A stretch of DNA of 20,859 nucleotides. Source: a virus. The notes under the pieces were generated by a model. It ran no database searches and was not told where the DNA came from. It saw only the letters and a list, made by a program, of their open reading frames with translations. Made by a program: the position numbers and the translations under genes. The stretch covers positions 1 through 20,859 of IMG/VR virus record IMGVR_UViG_3300046007_002462. One strand, given 5' to 3'. This document shows positions 7,155 through 15,000 of this stretch, piece by piece; positions within the stretch are counted from its first letter, which is position 1; every line of letters begins with the position of its first letter.

Positions 7155-7671
7155 CAGCCACTTCAAGACCAAGCATCGGATTCTTTTGTTCAAACCAAGC
7201 AGGAACATTTCCAAACTTCCACTTGGCAAATCTAGCCTTCTCGCCAAGGTAATATTGACGATAGGCAACAACTGCATCCTCATGCTTGTACTGATCAGGC
7301 ATTGCCTGTGCAAATGGAGTCAGTTTGTTGTTGTGAATAATGTTTGTAGGAACGTGTCTACAGAACCAATAAGTCATCTCAAATGCTTTGTGAGTCTTTT
7401 TATATCGGTTTGTGTATTCACAAGAAAGTGCATGTGTATGATGTGCAAGCCACATGTAGTTTTCAACTGAATGTCTTGCCCACACTGTGCATGGGTGATT
7501 CATGAATGACATTTTATAGAGATCGACAGGAGCGTAAACAACATGACTCCCTGCCATGCGGTGAATTGTAGAGAGCATCTGACAACCCTCTACAATCATC
7601 TTGACTACATGTTTGTCGCACATATTAATTGCTGCGAGCAGTGGATCACGATTCAATACGAAGATGTTCAT
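7150..7671 (-). CDS. His-rich protein of unknown function
   Basis: A 173-residue protein starting MNIFVLNRDPLLAAINMCDK, then H-V-V-K-M-I-V-E-G-C-Q-M-L-S-T. The middle reads N-H-P-C-T-V-W-A-R-x-S-x-E-N-Y-x-W-L, followed by E-Y-T-x-R-Y-x-K-x-H-K. The end contains T-P-F-A-Q-A-M-P-D-Q-Y and F-A-K-W-K. Conserved-looking His, Cys, Asp and Trp residues suggest an enzyme or nucleic-acid-binding domain. I recall similar unnamed proteins in marine T4-like phages but cannot give a function. It lies between the 1428-residue protein and gp46. There is no ribosome binding site before the ATG; a TTGACA/TAGACT promoter-like pair ends only six bases upstream, an arrangement also seen at uvsY. Confidence 0.8.
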   Translation of the reverse strand: MNIFVLNRDPLLAAINMCDKHVVKMIVEGCQMLSTIHRMAGSHVVYAPVDLYKMSFMNHPCTVWARHSVENYMWLAHHTHALSCEYTNRYKKTHKAFEMTYWFCRHVPTNIIHNNKLTPFAQAMPDQYKHEDAVVAYRQYYLGEKARFAKWKFGNVPAWFEQKNPMLGLEVAV

Positions 7672-7677
7672 ACTAAC

Positions 7678-7705
7678 AGTCTATGTCAAAAAAACAAGAT
7701 GTCAA
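7678..7705 (-). promoter_or_regulatory. Sigma70-like promoter before the 173-residue gene
   Basis: The minus strand has TTGACA (7705-7700), a 16-base spacer with seven consecutive T, and TAGACT (7683-7678), six bases before the ATG at 7671. The -35 box is perfect and the -10 box weak (4 of 6). It occupies most of the 36-base gap after the 1428-residue gene. The layout closely matches the element before uvsY (TTGACATC, then GTTTT), which supports a shared host-type early promoter. A transcript from it would start at or next to the ATG. Confidence 0.45.
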
Positions 7706-7707
7706 GG

Positions 7708-10700
7708 TTAAGATGATTCATATTCTGGTAAACCATAAGATTCAGGTGATTCAAGCCAAACTCCCTTACTACCGGATGGTATCGATATAGTAGTAGGTAG
7801 ATTTGTTTGTGTTGTGCTTGTTTTGGTCAGTGTGGTTTTATTCGGAGGAACTGTAATTCTCCAAAGTCTCTTTGTAGGATCTGTAGTCATAGCACCACTT
7901 ATTACCAAATTTGTTCCTGCTTGAAACAAATCAATTCTATCAACAGTTGCACCCACTGTTGCTGTGGAATTGGTGCATGGAGAACCCACAGTATTGCCAC
8001 TCACTTCTCTCCATTCAACGAGACATTCATTTAGAAGTCTGGGAGTATTTAGTTCAATTGATTCAGCATTTTCTCCACCCGCACCAATACCAGACGCTAC
8101 ATGAAATGGATTGATTCTTCTTACTCCATTCAAACATAGATGAAAAATATGTTCTTTATAGTATTCAGCGGCATAACAATTTCCTTCGTAAAACTGAGTC
8201 GCTAATGCACCACCACTATAACCACCATCTGTTCCTCCTAATGAAGAAACAACCCAAGTGTACATACCATCAAGATATGCATCAGGCTTTGATCGTAGAA
8301 TTCCCCGAACTCGTCTAATATCATTTATAAATGCTTGATACGCTGAATTTCCAAAAGTAATACCACCTTCACTAACTGGATGCCAACCAAAAGATTTACC
8401 ATATCTAACGTCTTCATCTGTTGATTGAGACGGTGGATATCCATAATTTAATACATATCCACCCCCACCCCCATCCAGACCATTTGCTAGTTTTCCACCA
8501 GCGAGTTGAGCGTAGGAATGCCATACATGTCCGTAACCAGGAATGTAAACTTGCGCTCTTTGATGCCCATTAAGATCGGTAGAAAATTTAGATTCTGCTG
8601 CCGACATAGCATGTACATCAGCAGATGCACACAGAACTGATTCAAAACCAGGTTCATCATTACACGCACCACCTATAATTTTTGTCTTCGAATCTCCATG
8701 CCAAAATGTGTATATGGCAGAATTCCAAGCATACCATTGATATTGCTTATCTCTTTCTATTCCATATAAAGGTGTAAAGTCAAATCTGTCGGTTATATCT
8801 GTCAAATATGAGTTGAGAATAGTTTCAGCAGAAGCACCACAAATACCAGATCCATTTGCAAGACGGTATTGGTTGTAATAAAACTCAAACTCTTCAGCAA
8901 AACTTCTACCAGTTATACTACTAGTGATACCACGGAATCTTGGGTCTAGTACCATAGCCTTCTTTCCTCTGGCATCTGGTATTTGCAGATAATTAACATT
9001 CTGAGCAAATGCATCTATGGCTGCGGTGTTTCCTGGTGTTTGATCGTCATAGAAACTACCATATGCAAAAAACCCACCAGTTTCGGAATCATCCTGCAAG
9101 TGTGAAAAAAACAAGCCATCATTCTTTGCTTGCTTCAAGAAGTTTTGAAACGACTCCTTTGCATTGTTTCTGTGTTCATATGCCCATATCGTTGAAAATC
9201 GAAGTGGAACCGTATCTCCATACGGATAAGTTCCACCAAACTCTTGCGACGTATAGGTTTTACCGGGAATATTTGATCCATAGGTTGTACCATCACTCGT
9301 TTTCTTCCAAAAATAATCTGCTCTTCTTTGTCCAGGAGGACCATCAAGAAGCCAATATGTCGGCAAAACAACCCTGCGCTCCAAAGGAATCTGTTCCGCA
9401 AGAGTCTTAAATTGAAGATATTGATCAAATGGTAGTCCACCTGTATTGTTTACTTCAAGATTCTCACCAGAGAATCCAACGCCTATAATAGGATTACCTC
9501 TATAATAAACGGATGTTGGTCGCAGCATCGGAACTATTGATGGGGTGCTTTCTGTATCCGTGTATTGCTTATACGATGCACCAAATACTGCAAAATCCAA
9601 TGCACGGAAGAAACCAGTTCTTGATGTATCAGGTGGCTCAATCAACCCGTTGACAAGTTCTTCGTGAAGTTCGTTGAAATACAAAGAGTCAAGCCCTGCC
9701 GTGATACCACCCTTCATGCAAGCATAAAGAAGTTCGAACTCAGATGTACGAGCATTTCCCGTCCAAAAGTTCTGCGGTGGCTTTGTTGGAGTTCTTCTGT
9801 TTGCATATGGAAAATTGGAAACAACAGTGCCTTTTTGATTTGCTTCCATATTTGGTTCGAAGAATATTCCCAGGCTCTTGTCATACCATCCAGATCGATT
9901 CAAGTAATTGTAATACCCGATACCATCGTGGAAATGATCCAAGATGCTAGTATTCAATGCCAACATCGTCGGATAAAGATAGAATAAGCGGAATCTTCTA
10001 TCATGCATCCACGGAACACCATCATTAGTATTATTAAAAAATGTTCCATTAACTTTCTTCCACTTTATGTCTCCGTCATTTTCTACTTCTATAAACGTAT
10101 TATAGAAGCATGGGAATGCACTCATAGCAGACTTATTGGTGTCCGCAAGGTCTTGTGGAATGCATGATGCAAATATTTCACCAAGTTCAGTGCTACCACA
10201 AACACCCATACCCCATATAGAATTCGAATAGGTTGTTCCCCATTTTCTTTGTCCTAAAAGCATATCATGTGCTGACGAGAAAAGATCATTTGCTTTGTCA
10301 TTATCTAAACACCAGTGTCTAGGATTTGTGTCTCCACTAAATCTCCGTTGATCGTTTCTATTCGGATCATTCAACCCAACATCGTCCTTAAACATGTACT
10401 GAGCAAAACGCTCAACACCAAGAACAACTCCTTTATTTGCATTTGGACCAGAGTTTCCAAATGTGTAGTTATATTGATCTTTAACCCATTCCACGGGAAT
10501 ATTTTCAACATAACTTGCTCCAGAACTAGCAATATTTGTCCAAAGCGTGAATCCAGGTTCTTGCCAACGATGATAAGTTCTCTCTATTACTGCGCTTGCA
10601 TCCATAACAACATGTGCAAAGCCATCGAATGGCGACTTGAACTTCTCTTTCCAGTGAGAAACAGACGCATCAAGTCTCCACTTAAAATAGTTCTTATTTC

Positions 10701-11994
10701 CAGCAATAGTTGGATCTTTGTAGAGTGCAAATGGAATTCTCATTTCAAAGCCTGTTCCATAAGGAAGGCAGCCAAGATACGCAATGAATTCCATGGAGTT
10801 GCCCCATGTTTCTGAAAGTTGATTCAGCGATTCAAGGAGGGTTTCACCATATCCATAAGAAAGCCCAACCACATCAGACATCGGAGATTTAGCAACCGCA
10901 TCTGAAAGAATCTGTGGATTGGATGGGAAAGTATTTCCATTAAACATTAACAGACTATTGTAATGAAAACAAAGCCCCGCACGTTCACTAGCATTTCCCC
11001 ACCATGATGAGTATGTAATTGCATCAGGAAATCGAATCCACGGAGAACCAACAATAACTCTATCCGCAGAATATCCACCACCCGTTCTACCATAATCATT
11101 AAATGGAACTATTGATATCACACCAGCATTAAAACAAACACCCCTATAAAGAGTGTTCAAATGAATATCCGTTATGCCATCAACAACAACTCCAAGTTCC
11201 GCTGATCTTCCCATCGTGTGATCTGAAAGCAAATCTTGTATTGTTGTATTTTCTCGCATCAACAAATACATGTCAAACTGAAATGATTCAGAAGTATATC
11301 TGTCACTCAACCACGGATATCTTCGCCAATTTCCTGCGAGACTATTCATTGGGCTTGTAAAATTGCCATATGGACTATGCAATAAAGAACGACGAATACA
11401 GTTGTCGTAGTTTGCACTGAATCCCATATGAATTTGCTGTGGTAAAGAATTTCCAGGATACCAATCAAATCTTGGGTGATATCCAAAGAAAGCATTACCA
11501 CCATTAAATAAGAAATCCTGAGCATATATTCCATTCAAGTTATATTGAACAAATTTATTTGCTGCTCTCTTCGGACTTCTTGCTCGTTCAAACTTCTTGT
11601 ATGCAGCGCGAACAGCGGACGCAAAATCTTTTGGGTGTGTTAGTGGATCAAACCACCCTTCATCTCCACTTGTTGTATAATTAAAGGCAGTTTCTACAGT
11701 ACCACCTAAAACAAGCGGATTTATACCACTTGAGATACCCAACAATTGCATTGTTGCAGATTTACCGAGGTCAGCAGTTGCAGCAGACCAACCTGGTTCA
11801 TATCTGCTTATAAGATAATTGAACACTCTATTAAATTTCTCTTGAAACTCTACATTTGGTGTTTCTGTAATAATAATTGGACTGCGAGTTCCTTGTTCAA
11901 ATATAGAACTCTGTGATGAGTTTACTCCTGTGAGTTTAGCATTTGTCAACTTTACTTTATAGTTGTTGAGAACTCGTATGTTAACAATCTTCAT
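7708..11994 (-). CDS. Very large protein of unknown family, putative virion or host-interaction protein
   Basis: This 1428-residue protein is the largest gene in the window and I do not recognise its family. It is rich in W, Y, F, N and G with few charged coiled-coil stretches, as in secreted or virion-exposed beta-rich proteins and glycan-active enzymes. There is no signal peptide or membrane segment. Around residues 960-985 it has LFFSHLQDDSETGGFFAYGS, an acidic pocket-like segment reminiscent of glycoside hydrolase active sites, but no diagnostic motif. A glycine run lies near 1170. The last 100 residues are Ser/Thr-rich and beta-like, resembling a terminal sandwich domain. Its ATG overlaps the upstream beta-sandwich gene as ATGA, so it is coupled to probable structural proteins. 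The gene is visibly more A+T-rich than core genes on either side, suggesting separate acquisition. A tail-spike, fibre or decorating enzyme role is inference. Confidence 0.85.
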   Translation of the reverse strand: MKIVNIRVLNNYKVKLTNAKLTGVNSSQSSIFEQGTRSPIIITETPNVEFQEKFNRVFNYLISRYEPGWSAATADLGKSATMQLLGISSGINPLVLGGTVETAFNYTTSGDEGWFDPLTHPKDFASAVRAAYKKFERARSPKRAANKFVQYNLNGIYAQDFLFNGGNAFFGYHPRFDWYPGNSLPQQIHMGFSANYDNCIRRSLLHSPYGNFTSPMNSLAGNWRRYPWLSDRYTSESFQFDMYLLMRENTTIQDLLSDHTMGRSAELGVVVDGITDIHLNTLYRGVCFNAGVISIVPFNDYGRTGGGYSADRVIVGSPWIRFPDAITYSSWWGNASERAGLCFHYNSLLMFNGNTFPSNPQILSDAVAKSPMSDVVGLSYGYGETLLESLNQLSETWGNSMEFIAYLGCLPYGTGFEMRIPFALYKDPTIAGNKNYFKWRLDASVSHWKEKFKSPFDGFAHVVMDASAVIERTYHRWQEPGFTLWTNIASSGASYVENIPVEWVKDQYNYTFGNSGPNANKGVVLGVERFAQYMFKDDVGLNDPNRNDQRRFSGDTNPRHWCLDNDKANDLFSSAHDMLLGQRKWGTTYSNSIWGMGVCGSTELGEIFASCIPQDLADTNKSAMSAFPCFYNTFIEVENDGDIKWKKVNGTFFNNTNDGVPWMHDRRFRLFYLYPTMLALNTSILDHFHDGIGYYNYLNRSGWYDKSLGIFFEPNMEANQKGTVVSNFPYANRRTPTKPPQNFWTGNARTSEFELLYACMKGGITAGLDSLYFNELHEELVNGLIEPPDTSRTGFFRALDFAVFGASYKQYTDTESTPSIVPMLRPTSVYYRGNPIIGVGFSGENLEVNNTGGLPFDQYLQFKTLAEQIPLERRVVLPTYWLLDGPPGQRRADYFWKKTSDGTTYGSNIPGKTYTSQEFGGTYPYGDTVPLRFSTIWAYEHRNNAKESFQNFLKQAKNDGLFFSHLQDDSETGGFFAYGSFYDDQTPGNTAAIDAFAQNVNYLQIPDARGKKAMVLDPRFRGITSSITGRSFAEEFEFYYNQYRLANGSGICGASAETILNSYLTDITDRFDFTPLYGIERDKQYQWYAWNSAIYTFWHGDSKTKIIGGACNDEPGFESVLCASADVHAMSAAESKFSTDLNGHQRAQVYIPGYGHVWHSYAQLAGGKLANGLDGGGGGYVLNYGYPPSQSTDEDVRYGKSFGWHPVSEGGITFGNSAYQAFINDIRRVRGILRSKPDAYLDGMYTWVVSSLGGTDGGYSGGALATQFYEGNCYAAEYYKEHIFHLCLNGVRRINPFHVASGIGAGGENAESIELNTPRLLNECLVEWREVSGNTVGSPCTNSTATVGATVDRIDLFQAGTNLVISGAMTTDPTKRLWRITVPPNKTTLTKTSTTQTNLPTTISIPSGSKGVWLESPESYGLPEYESS

Positions 11995-12440
11995 TTCGTT
12001 GACTCCGCTTCAACTTCTATTTTTCCTGAAAGAAGTTTGCTTACTATTTCCCCACCACTTACACTATGAATAAGTTCCATATCATAAAAATATCTACCCG
12101 CTTTAAATGCGGCTGTTGTGTCTGCTGATAAAACAAGTCGCATGAATCCAGTTGCACCACCAAGGAAGAATACACCATCTTGTACAAACCCTTGAGTACT
12201 GCCTGGTTGAAAGGCATAGGTCATTGTTGTTCCTATAGTGAATAAAATAGGATCACGATACTTAGACTTTCGAATCTTCATTCGAACATTATAGTCATCA
12301 ATAGAATACACCAACGTACCAAATGCATTTATCTCTGATGTCAAAAGAGACAACGGCTGAAGTTCATCATTGAATACTTGAAACTCAAGCACAAATGTTG
12401 AACCCTGTTCAACCGACAAATCTGTATTCAATGCTGGCAT
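11991..12440 (-). CDS. BppU-like beta-sandwich protein, second tandem copy
   Basis: A 149-residue paralogue of the gene just upstream. Shared features, in order, are V-E-Q-G-S-T-F-V-L-E-F near the N terminus, V-R-M-K-I-R-K-S-K-Y-R in the middle, S-T-Q-G-x-x-x-D-G-x-F-F, then L-V-L-S-A-D-T-T-A-A-F-K-A-G-R-Y-F-Y-D-M-E-L, and finally L-L-S-G-K-I-E-V-E-A-E. This layout is typical of short phage virion proteins related to the N-terminal domain of baseplate protein BppU, which attach fibres or decorate virions. The start overlaps the previous stop as TAATG and its stop overlaps the 1428-residue gene as ATGA. It may connect that large protein to the particle, which is inferred from gene order only. 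Confidence 0.75.
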   Translation of the reverse strand: MPALNTDLSVEQGSTFVLEFQVFNDELQPLSLLTSEINAFGTLVYSIDDYNVRMKIRKSKYRDPILFTIGTTMTYAFQPGSTQGFVQDGVFFLGGATGFMRLVLSADTTAAFKAGRYFYDMELIHSVSGGEIVSKLLSGKIEVEAESTK

Positions 12441-12883
12441 TAGTTTGTCACCTCTGCTTCAATGTCCATTCTACCAGACAAAGCCTTAGTAACTTCTGTG
12501 CTACTTCCTTTCGTCTGCACAACTTCAATATCATAAAAATATTTTCCATACTTTAAAGAAGCAGTGGTGTTAGAAGAAATGACAAACTTTACTCTACCTT
12601 GATTTTCCGAGTCAAAGTAAAATCCATCAACCGTGTTGCCTTGAGTACTTTCAACATTACTCTGCAAAACTGCGTTATACGTTATCCCAAGTATCGGTGT
12701 GTTCGTCCTATACTTTGTTTTTCTGACTTTCATTCTCATGCTTATATCAGTTGCAGATGCAACTGCTGTTGACTGATTGGTTTGAGTTGTGGTCAATGCG
12801 GTATCATCATCTTTCTTCAGATCAAACTGAAGAATGAATGTAGAACCTTGCTCAACCAAAAAGTCTTGCTCAACTAAAGCCAT
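12440..12883 (-). CDS. BppU-like beta-sandwich protein, first tandem copy
   Basis: A 147-residue protein with V-E-Q-G-S-T-F-I-L-Q-F near residues 10-20, S-M-R-M-K-V-R-K-T-K-Y-R in the middle, S-T-Q-G-N-x-V-D-G-F-Y-F, then V-I-S-S-N-T-T-A-S-L-K-Y-G-K-Y-F-Y-D-I-E-V and a terminal A-L-S-G-R-M-D-I-E-A-E-V-T. The terminal G-x-x-x-I-E-A-E-V-T with an upstream Y-D-I-E is the hallmark I associate with small beta-rich virion proteins of marine phages. The next gene is a clear paralogue, so the pair arose by duplication. The start overlaps the preceding stop as TAATG. The two could form a heteromeric collar, fibre base or decoration; there is no direct evidence which. Confidence 0.75.
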   Translation of the reverse strand: MALVEQDFLVEQGSTFILQFDLKKDDDTALTTTQTNQSTAVASATDISMRMKVRKTKYRTNTPILGITYNAVLQSNVESTQGNTVDGFYFDSENQGRVKFVISSNTTASLKYGKYFYDIEVVQTKGSSTEVTKALSGRMDIEAEVTN

Positions 12884-13914
12884 TATTCCCCCTGTGTGAG
12901 ATCAGTCACGCTCTTGTCTTTACGCCACATCTGACACGACCAGTACTTTGGCGTGTCTCTTGCAATTCCGCCTTTGTCACAACCATGTCTTGCTCGGAAG
13001 TTCTTCAGTCTACCCGGTTGATCTCGCTTGATTGAAAGACCAGGATCACCAAAGCGGACAATCTTGTTGTCTACGCAGACGGCAAACTTCTTCTTCTCAC
13101 CAGGAGTTCTCCACGGCTTTCCAGCCTGTCTACCTTCACATTCATTTGCCTCAGCAAGGCTTTTACCCGTAATAGCCTTCATGAAGGAGTCTGCGGCGTT
13201 CTCGTCATCGAACATGAACTCAGTGGTTTCCTTCTGTGACTTTGTCTTGGCACCGAACTTCTTTGCATAAGAACGAAGTTCATCTGCACCAACACCCGAC
13301 TTCAAATTGTCTTGAACGATGTATTTCTCAACTACAACTGCTGCGGTTCTGCCAATGACCTCACCGAAAGTTTTCATTTCAGAAAGTATTTGTTCTCTAT
13401 CAACAAAACCATTGAAGTTGTATCTGCCTTCCTTAACGGTCTTCCAATCACCACCAAGTTCCTTGTATTTGGCAGATGCCCATCCGTTGGAGTATGCACT
13501 TGGGTGAACACGGAAACCTTTTCCGTTGTTTGGTCCTTCTATAGTCTTTCCGTTATATTCAATGCTTGCAACCTTACCAGAAACCAATGATTGGATCTTA
13601 GACCAAAGTTCCTTATTGGTTGGTTCATTTTCTTCAGTAATCTTCCCCTTGCCAAAATTGGATACCATGATCGGCTCACCCTTTCGTTCTGGATTTGGAT
13701 CGTGTTTTCTCTTTGTACGGACAGCCGATGCTCTCTCACGTTTGGAAAGCATGGCTCTCTTTTCATTGGACATGCACTTGGGCTTTGGTTCACCAGGCTC
13801 TCTGGCACAGGGACCAATCGCTTCACCTTTGGAATTGATTCGCTTCCAACCACCCTCTGGGTGGGATTTACTAAACCAATTTCTCAAATCTTCAGAAGTA
13901 AGAACTCTACCCAT
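12883..13914 (-). CDS. Cys/His-rich phage protein with DUF5872-like N terminus
   Basis: The 343-residue product has three parts. Residues 1-85 contain G-W-K-R-I-N-S-K-G-E-A-I-G-P-C-A-R-E-P-G-E followed by P-K-P-K-C and a highly basic stretch, resembling DUF5872-type segments of phage and giant-virus proteins. The centre (about 100-250) is mixed alpha/beta without a recognised motif. The C terminus (about 275-335) has KKFAVCVDNKIVRFGDPG, then F-R-A-R-H-G-C-D-K-G-G and Y-W-S-C-Q-M-W. That Cys/His/Trp module recurs at the C terminus of some marine phage capsid-assembly proteins, to my recollection, and may bind zinc. It starts at ATG 13914 with AGGAGA eight bases upstream. It is the first gene of the accessory block after gp47. 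Function is unknown; a virion or assembly role is plausible. Confidence 0.72.
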   Translation of the reverse strand: MGRVLTSEDLRNWFSKSHPEGGWKRINSKGEAIGPCAREPGEPKPKCMSNEKRAMLSKRERASAVRTKRKHDPNPERKGEPIMVSNFGKGKITEENEPTNKELWSKIQSLVSGKVASIEYNGKTIEGPNNGKGFRVHPSAYSNGWASAKYKELGGDWKTVKEGRYNFNGFVDREQILSEMKTFGEVIGRTAAVVVEKYIVQDNLKSGVGADELRSYAKKFGAKTKSQKETTEFMFDDENAADSFMKAITGKSLAEANECEGRQAGKPWRTPGEKKKFAVCVDNKIVRFGDPGLSIKRDQPGRLKNFRARHGCDKGGIARDTPKYWSCQMWRKDKSVTDLTQGE

Positions 13915-13936
13915 TTCATGTCTCCTAGTTGCCTAT

Positions 13937-13943
13937 TATTTAG
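13937..13943 (-). promoter_or_regulatory. Possible late-promoter-like CTAAATA before the accessory block
   Basis: The 33-base gap between gp47 and the 343-residue gene reads CTAAATAATAG on the minus strand, sharing the TAAATA core of T4-type late promoters and closely matching the element before regA. Placement at the head of the presumed structural cassette makes sense for late expression. The distance to the ATG is 22 bases and includes the ribosome binding site, so the leader would be short. Confidence 0.35.
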
Positions 13944-13947
13944 GAAA

Positions 13948-15000
13948 CTAGAGAGACAAACTTTCAGTATAAAGTTCTCGCATCAGGGACTTTAGGGATG
14001 ATCCATCATCGACCTTCAGTTCATCGATGTAGCCGTCGATGAGTTCAATGGTGTTCTTGGAAAGTTCCTTTTCCGACACAAACTCATCCTCAACCTGTTC
14101 CTCTTCCTCAAGTTTCTCCACGATCTGTAGATCGTAGATTCCTGATTCAAAGAGTTTGTCGCAGAACATATCAAACTTGGCAGTGTTCTTCTTTGACGAA
14201 ACCACCAATTTCACAAAAGAGTCCTTGTAAGTAGAGAAGTTGAAGTTTCCGTGACCCAGGTTGTCAAGATTCTCATTGTAAGATATCTTCTTGTACAACT
14301 TTCGGGTGTTCTCAACAAACTCTAACGAGCCATCTTCCGTGTCCAAGACATGAAAACCCTTAGTTTCCGTTGCCTCAGAGTAGAACATTTCGTAAGCAGT
14401 GCCAAGGTAGTGGACATTCCCGTTCTGCTGTTTGCAATGAAAGTGTCCCGAATACACTTGCTTGAAGCGAGAAAGTACCGATGGATTTAATCCACCTTCG
14501 TGCTTCACACCACGAACCACCTCATACCCTGTGAGTTCGAAGTGTCCAAAAAGCACATCAGCATTGCTCTTCTTGAGATACTCATATACCTCTGCCGCAT
14601 TATCCTTCGCAATCCATGGAACAAATCCACAAATCACACCACCCAACATAACATCGGTTGGTTTCTCATAGACCTTGAATGTATCACCAAATATTTCAAC
14701 AACAGAATTGACCTGATTGGTGTTCTTCCAATAGCAATCATGGTTTCCGATGACACAATGAACTTCAACCTCGTTCTTGGAGAACCACTCAGTAAATCTC
14801 CGTCGAACATTGTGTAGCGTATTGAAGTTTATGTATTTTCTGCGATCAAGCACATCACCCATGTGAATGACGGTCTTGATTCCCTTCTTGGTGAGGTAAG
14901 GGAAAACCTGTTCCTCAAAATAGGAAAGATACGCCTCAAGGAAAATCGGGTCATCATTTTTTACACCAAAGTGAGTATCTGTGATGATTGCAATTTTCAT
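13948..15000 (-). CDS. 47: Recombination nuclease subunit gp47 (Mre11/SbcD-like)
   Basis: Metal-dependent nuclease partner of gp46. The 350 residues are near the T4 length (339). The calcineurin-like phosphoesterase motifs appear in order: DTH (8-10), GDVLDRR (48-54), GNHD (85-88), GHFE (152-155) and SGHFH (184-188), giving the two-metal site. The C-terminal third is acidic (E-E-E-E-Q-V-E-D-E-F) and probably binds the base of the gp46 coiled coil. Its ATG overlaps the gp55 stop as ATGA, so nuclease and late sigma factor are translated together. The gp46 gene is not adjacent but follows a 6.8 kb accessory block. Confidence 0.96.
   Translation of the reverse strand: MKIAIITDTHFGVKNDDPIFLEAYLSYFEEQVFPYLTKKGIKTVIHMGDVLDRRKYINFNTLHNVRRRFTEWFSKNEVEVHCVIGNHDCYWKNTNQVNSVVEIFGDTFKVYEKPTDVMLGGVICGFVPWIAKDNAAEVYEYLKKSNADVLFGHFELTGYEVVRGVKHEGGLNPSVLSRFKQVYSGHFHCKQQNGNVHYLGTAYEMFYSEATETKGFHVLDTEDGSLEFVENTRKLYKKISYNENLDNLGHGNFNFSTYKDSFVKLVVSSKKNTAKFDMFCDKLFESGIYDLQIVEKLEEEEQVEDEFVSEKELSKNTIELIDGYIDELKVDDGSSLKSLMRELYTESLSL

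Noticed and set aside
7150-7671. 173-residue protein as a T4 DenV-type pyrimidine dimer glycosylase
   Set aside because: Similarity is limited to a vague D-x-H helix and a W/Y-K-rich end; the DenV N-terminal catalytic Thr context is absent.
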